From contig NC_085049.1 in NCBI RefSeq assembly GCF_963662255.1, positions 51,934,158 to 51,998,157 of the forward strand: a stretch of 64,000 bases of DNA. The letters are read 5' to 3'. The notes beneath the pieces were generated by a model that did no database searches, was not told the origin of the DNA, and saw nothing but the letters and a program-made list of their open reading frames with translations. This stretch comes from Cinclus cinclus (lineage: Eukaryota; Chordata; Aves; Passeriformes; Cinclidae). A program made the position numbers and the translations under genes. Position 1 is the stretch's first letter; each line of letters starts with the position of its first letter. Below are positions 62,401-64,000 of this stretch, piece by piece.

Positions 62401-64000
62401 ATTTCAAGTAATCTTTAAATTAATTGCAATTTTTGTCATCTCTAGAGCAAAAAACCCCTACAAGTATCACTAAGAAAAGACTCAAACCTAACAGGCTGTG
62501 TAGAACCACTCACAGACAGACAAATACAGTCACAAATACAAATTGATTCTTCCATGGAATTATGGCCTGACAACCTTGCAACTACATGAATTTCGAATAC
62601 CAGACACTGCTCTGAGACTTACCTTTTAGGGCAAACAAAATCCCTCTAAGACTTGATTCAAAAAAAAGTTAAAATGTCAGCAAAGCCTGCAGACTTTAAT
62701 GACAAGTGGAACAGCAAGCTTGATTTAATATCACTGTAAGTTTCTGCTATGTATGGGAGTACTCTTAAAATTATTTTCAATGATTGCTTGTTTTTTCTAA
62801 GGGGAATCTAAAAAGCACTGGGCATTTAGGTTATTTTGAAAAGTATAATATTAGTAACCAAATCAGCTTTTGATGTTTTCCTTTAAGTAGATCAGATAAA
62901 TTTTCCATTTAGTTTGTGGGTTTAAGGGTCAGAAAACTAAAACTCAGAGGCCATGGTGAGTGAAAAGTGAGAAGAGTTACATTTACAGCAAGTAATACTT
63001 TCCTTGATGCAGTGAGATGTTAAATAAGGCATTGAAAATTCAAAGCCTATAAAGGGAGCCAGTATTAATATAGTAGACACTCTGAACAGCTTGTATTTCA
63101 CAAAACCTTGTAAAGGGAAATATTAAAACATCTACTTGCCCTTATAAAAAGTTTTACATCTACAGTAAAAGTCTCCAGAAACAAAGTGATTTAAATCTAT
63201 CAGAAATTTCTGAAACTGACTTATATAAACCCCTCTTTACTCTTGTCCTAGGAAACCTTTTTTTTAATCAAATAGAAGAAAAAGTTAGTAAATTTATTGT
63301 TTGTTTGTTCTTGTGTTTTTAATTTTGATTTCCAGAGAAGCAGTAGCAAATGCATTACCTTCCCAAAAATAAAGCTTGCCTAATTTTTTTCTCATAAAAC
63401 TTTGTGTTTAAAATAAAGCTGACATGATGTACAAGGCTTGCGTCGTGTGTAATGCTGGTTTCAGCTTTGTACAGAGACAGCACTTTCTGTCTGCAAAGCA
63501 AATCTTTTGTTTTCCTCAAGTCTCTTCCTGCCAGATGAAAAGTCTATTATATTTCCAAAGGTCTTGACTGGAGGAAGGTGAACTTGGTGTTGTTTTTCAT
63601 AGTCTTAATCCTGAGGTAAATTGATCTTCATTAGAAGAGACACCTGTTTTTCCTTTGAGCTCACTGTGGATGTTTTTCTCAATTCAAGGATACACAGCTG
63701 CTGAGGCAGCTTACATCCAATCAGACAAGACATCAGTGGTTACAGAGCACTGGATGAGACAAAGAGAAAAGTGGCTTACTGGAAAAGAGTGATATCAGCT
63801 CATCTAATGTTCCTGCACAGCCCATGGAATTCCTACTTGTGGTAAATGCCTCCTTAGGAGAGTCAAGCTATCAAAAGTAAAGTTTACACTGAGTATAATC
63901 TATTAAAAAAATAATAAAAACCAAAAAACAACAGAAACAACCCAAAGCCCTTATGAATTAATGTTGGTTTTTTTCATGTGCAACCTAATTATGCAGGGTA
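56446..64000. other. AT-rich noncoding DNA, no gene seen
   Basis: The first 230 bp (56446-56680) are somewhat GC-richer and carry short overlapping open frames, but no known family. The rest is AT-rich with no interspersed repeat that I recognise. The final kilobase (about 63330-63800) has a more balanced composition and could include conserved noncoding sequence. Confidence 0.5.

Overview
This window looks like intergenic or deep intronic DNA from a bird (Aves). The main evidence is eleven decayed fragments of CR1, the dominant LINE of bird genomes. They share familiar landmarks: a 3' end of the 'gaatcacagaa...ggttggaagggacct' type, the 'acttccagggatggggcatccacaac' region, an ORF2 reverse-transcriptase C-terminus, and an ORF1 GDSL/SGNH esterase domain. 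CR1 also occurs in turtles and crocodilians, so 'bird' is an inference from how the copies look. The DNA is AT-rich, with no CpG island, no recognisable multi-exon gene, no rRNA or tRNA, and no CRISPR or bacterial feature.

Layout. 1-6.9 kb is AT-rich DNA with three minus-strand CR1 pieces at 2.14-4.05 kb and a short plus-strand CR1 tail at 6.86 kb. Two of the minus-strand pieces are ORF1 esterase remnants, and one of these directly abuts an ORF2-end/3'UTR piece. 7-21.4 kb is essentially featureless apart from AT and AAAAC microsatellites. 21.7-22.0 kb holds a plus-strand CR1 3' end. 25.5-27.5 kb is richer in codon-like sequence and carries a frameshifted minus-strand protein relic of unknown identity. 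28.65-29.46 kb is a long CR1 3' part that includes the end of ORF2. 33.7-34.1 kb is another CR1. 34.97-35.44 kb is a striking compound polypyrimidine microsatellite, about 50 perfect CCTCT units followed by about 42 CTTTT units. 38.69 kb has a CpG-containing GTATC array. 42.9, 50.1, 52.1 and 56.2 kb hold further CR1 pieces. 45.5-46.3 kb is a 0.77-kb ATCT/ATATCT tract ending in (AT)24. The last 7.5 kb hold nothing I can name.

No intact gene is called. Three short segments have exon-like architecture (polypyrimidine tract and AG, open frame, GT donor) at 8408-8462 (+), 29967-30059 (-) and 32775-32832 (+). They are offered only as candidates. Almost every other open frame longer than 60 codons looks like chance, repeat-derived or microsatellite-derived sequence. 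I did not find a new functional system. The observations most worth checking are the protein relic at 25.8-27.1 kb, the ORF1-to-3'-end CR1 junction at 3.78 kb, the pentamer tract, and the 93-bp phase-0 exon candidate.
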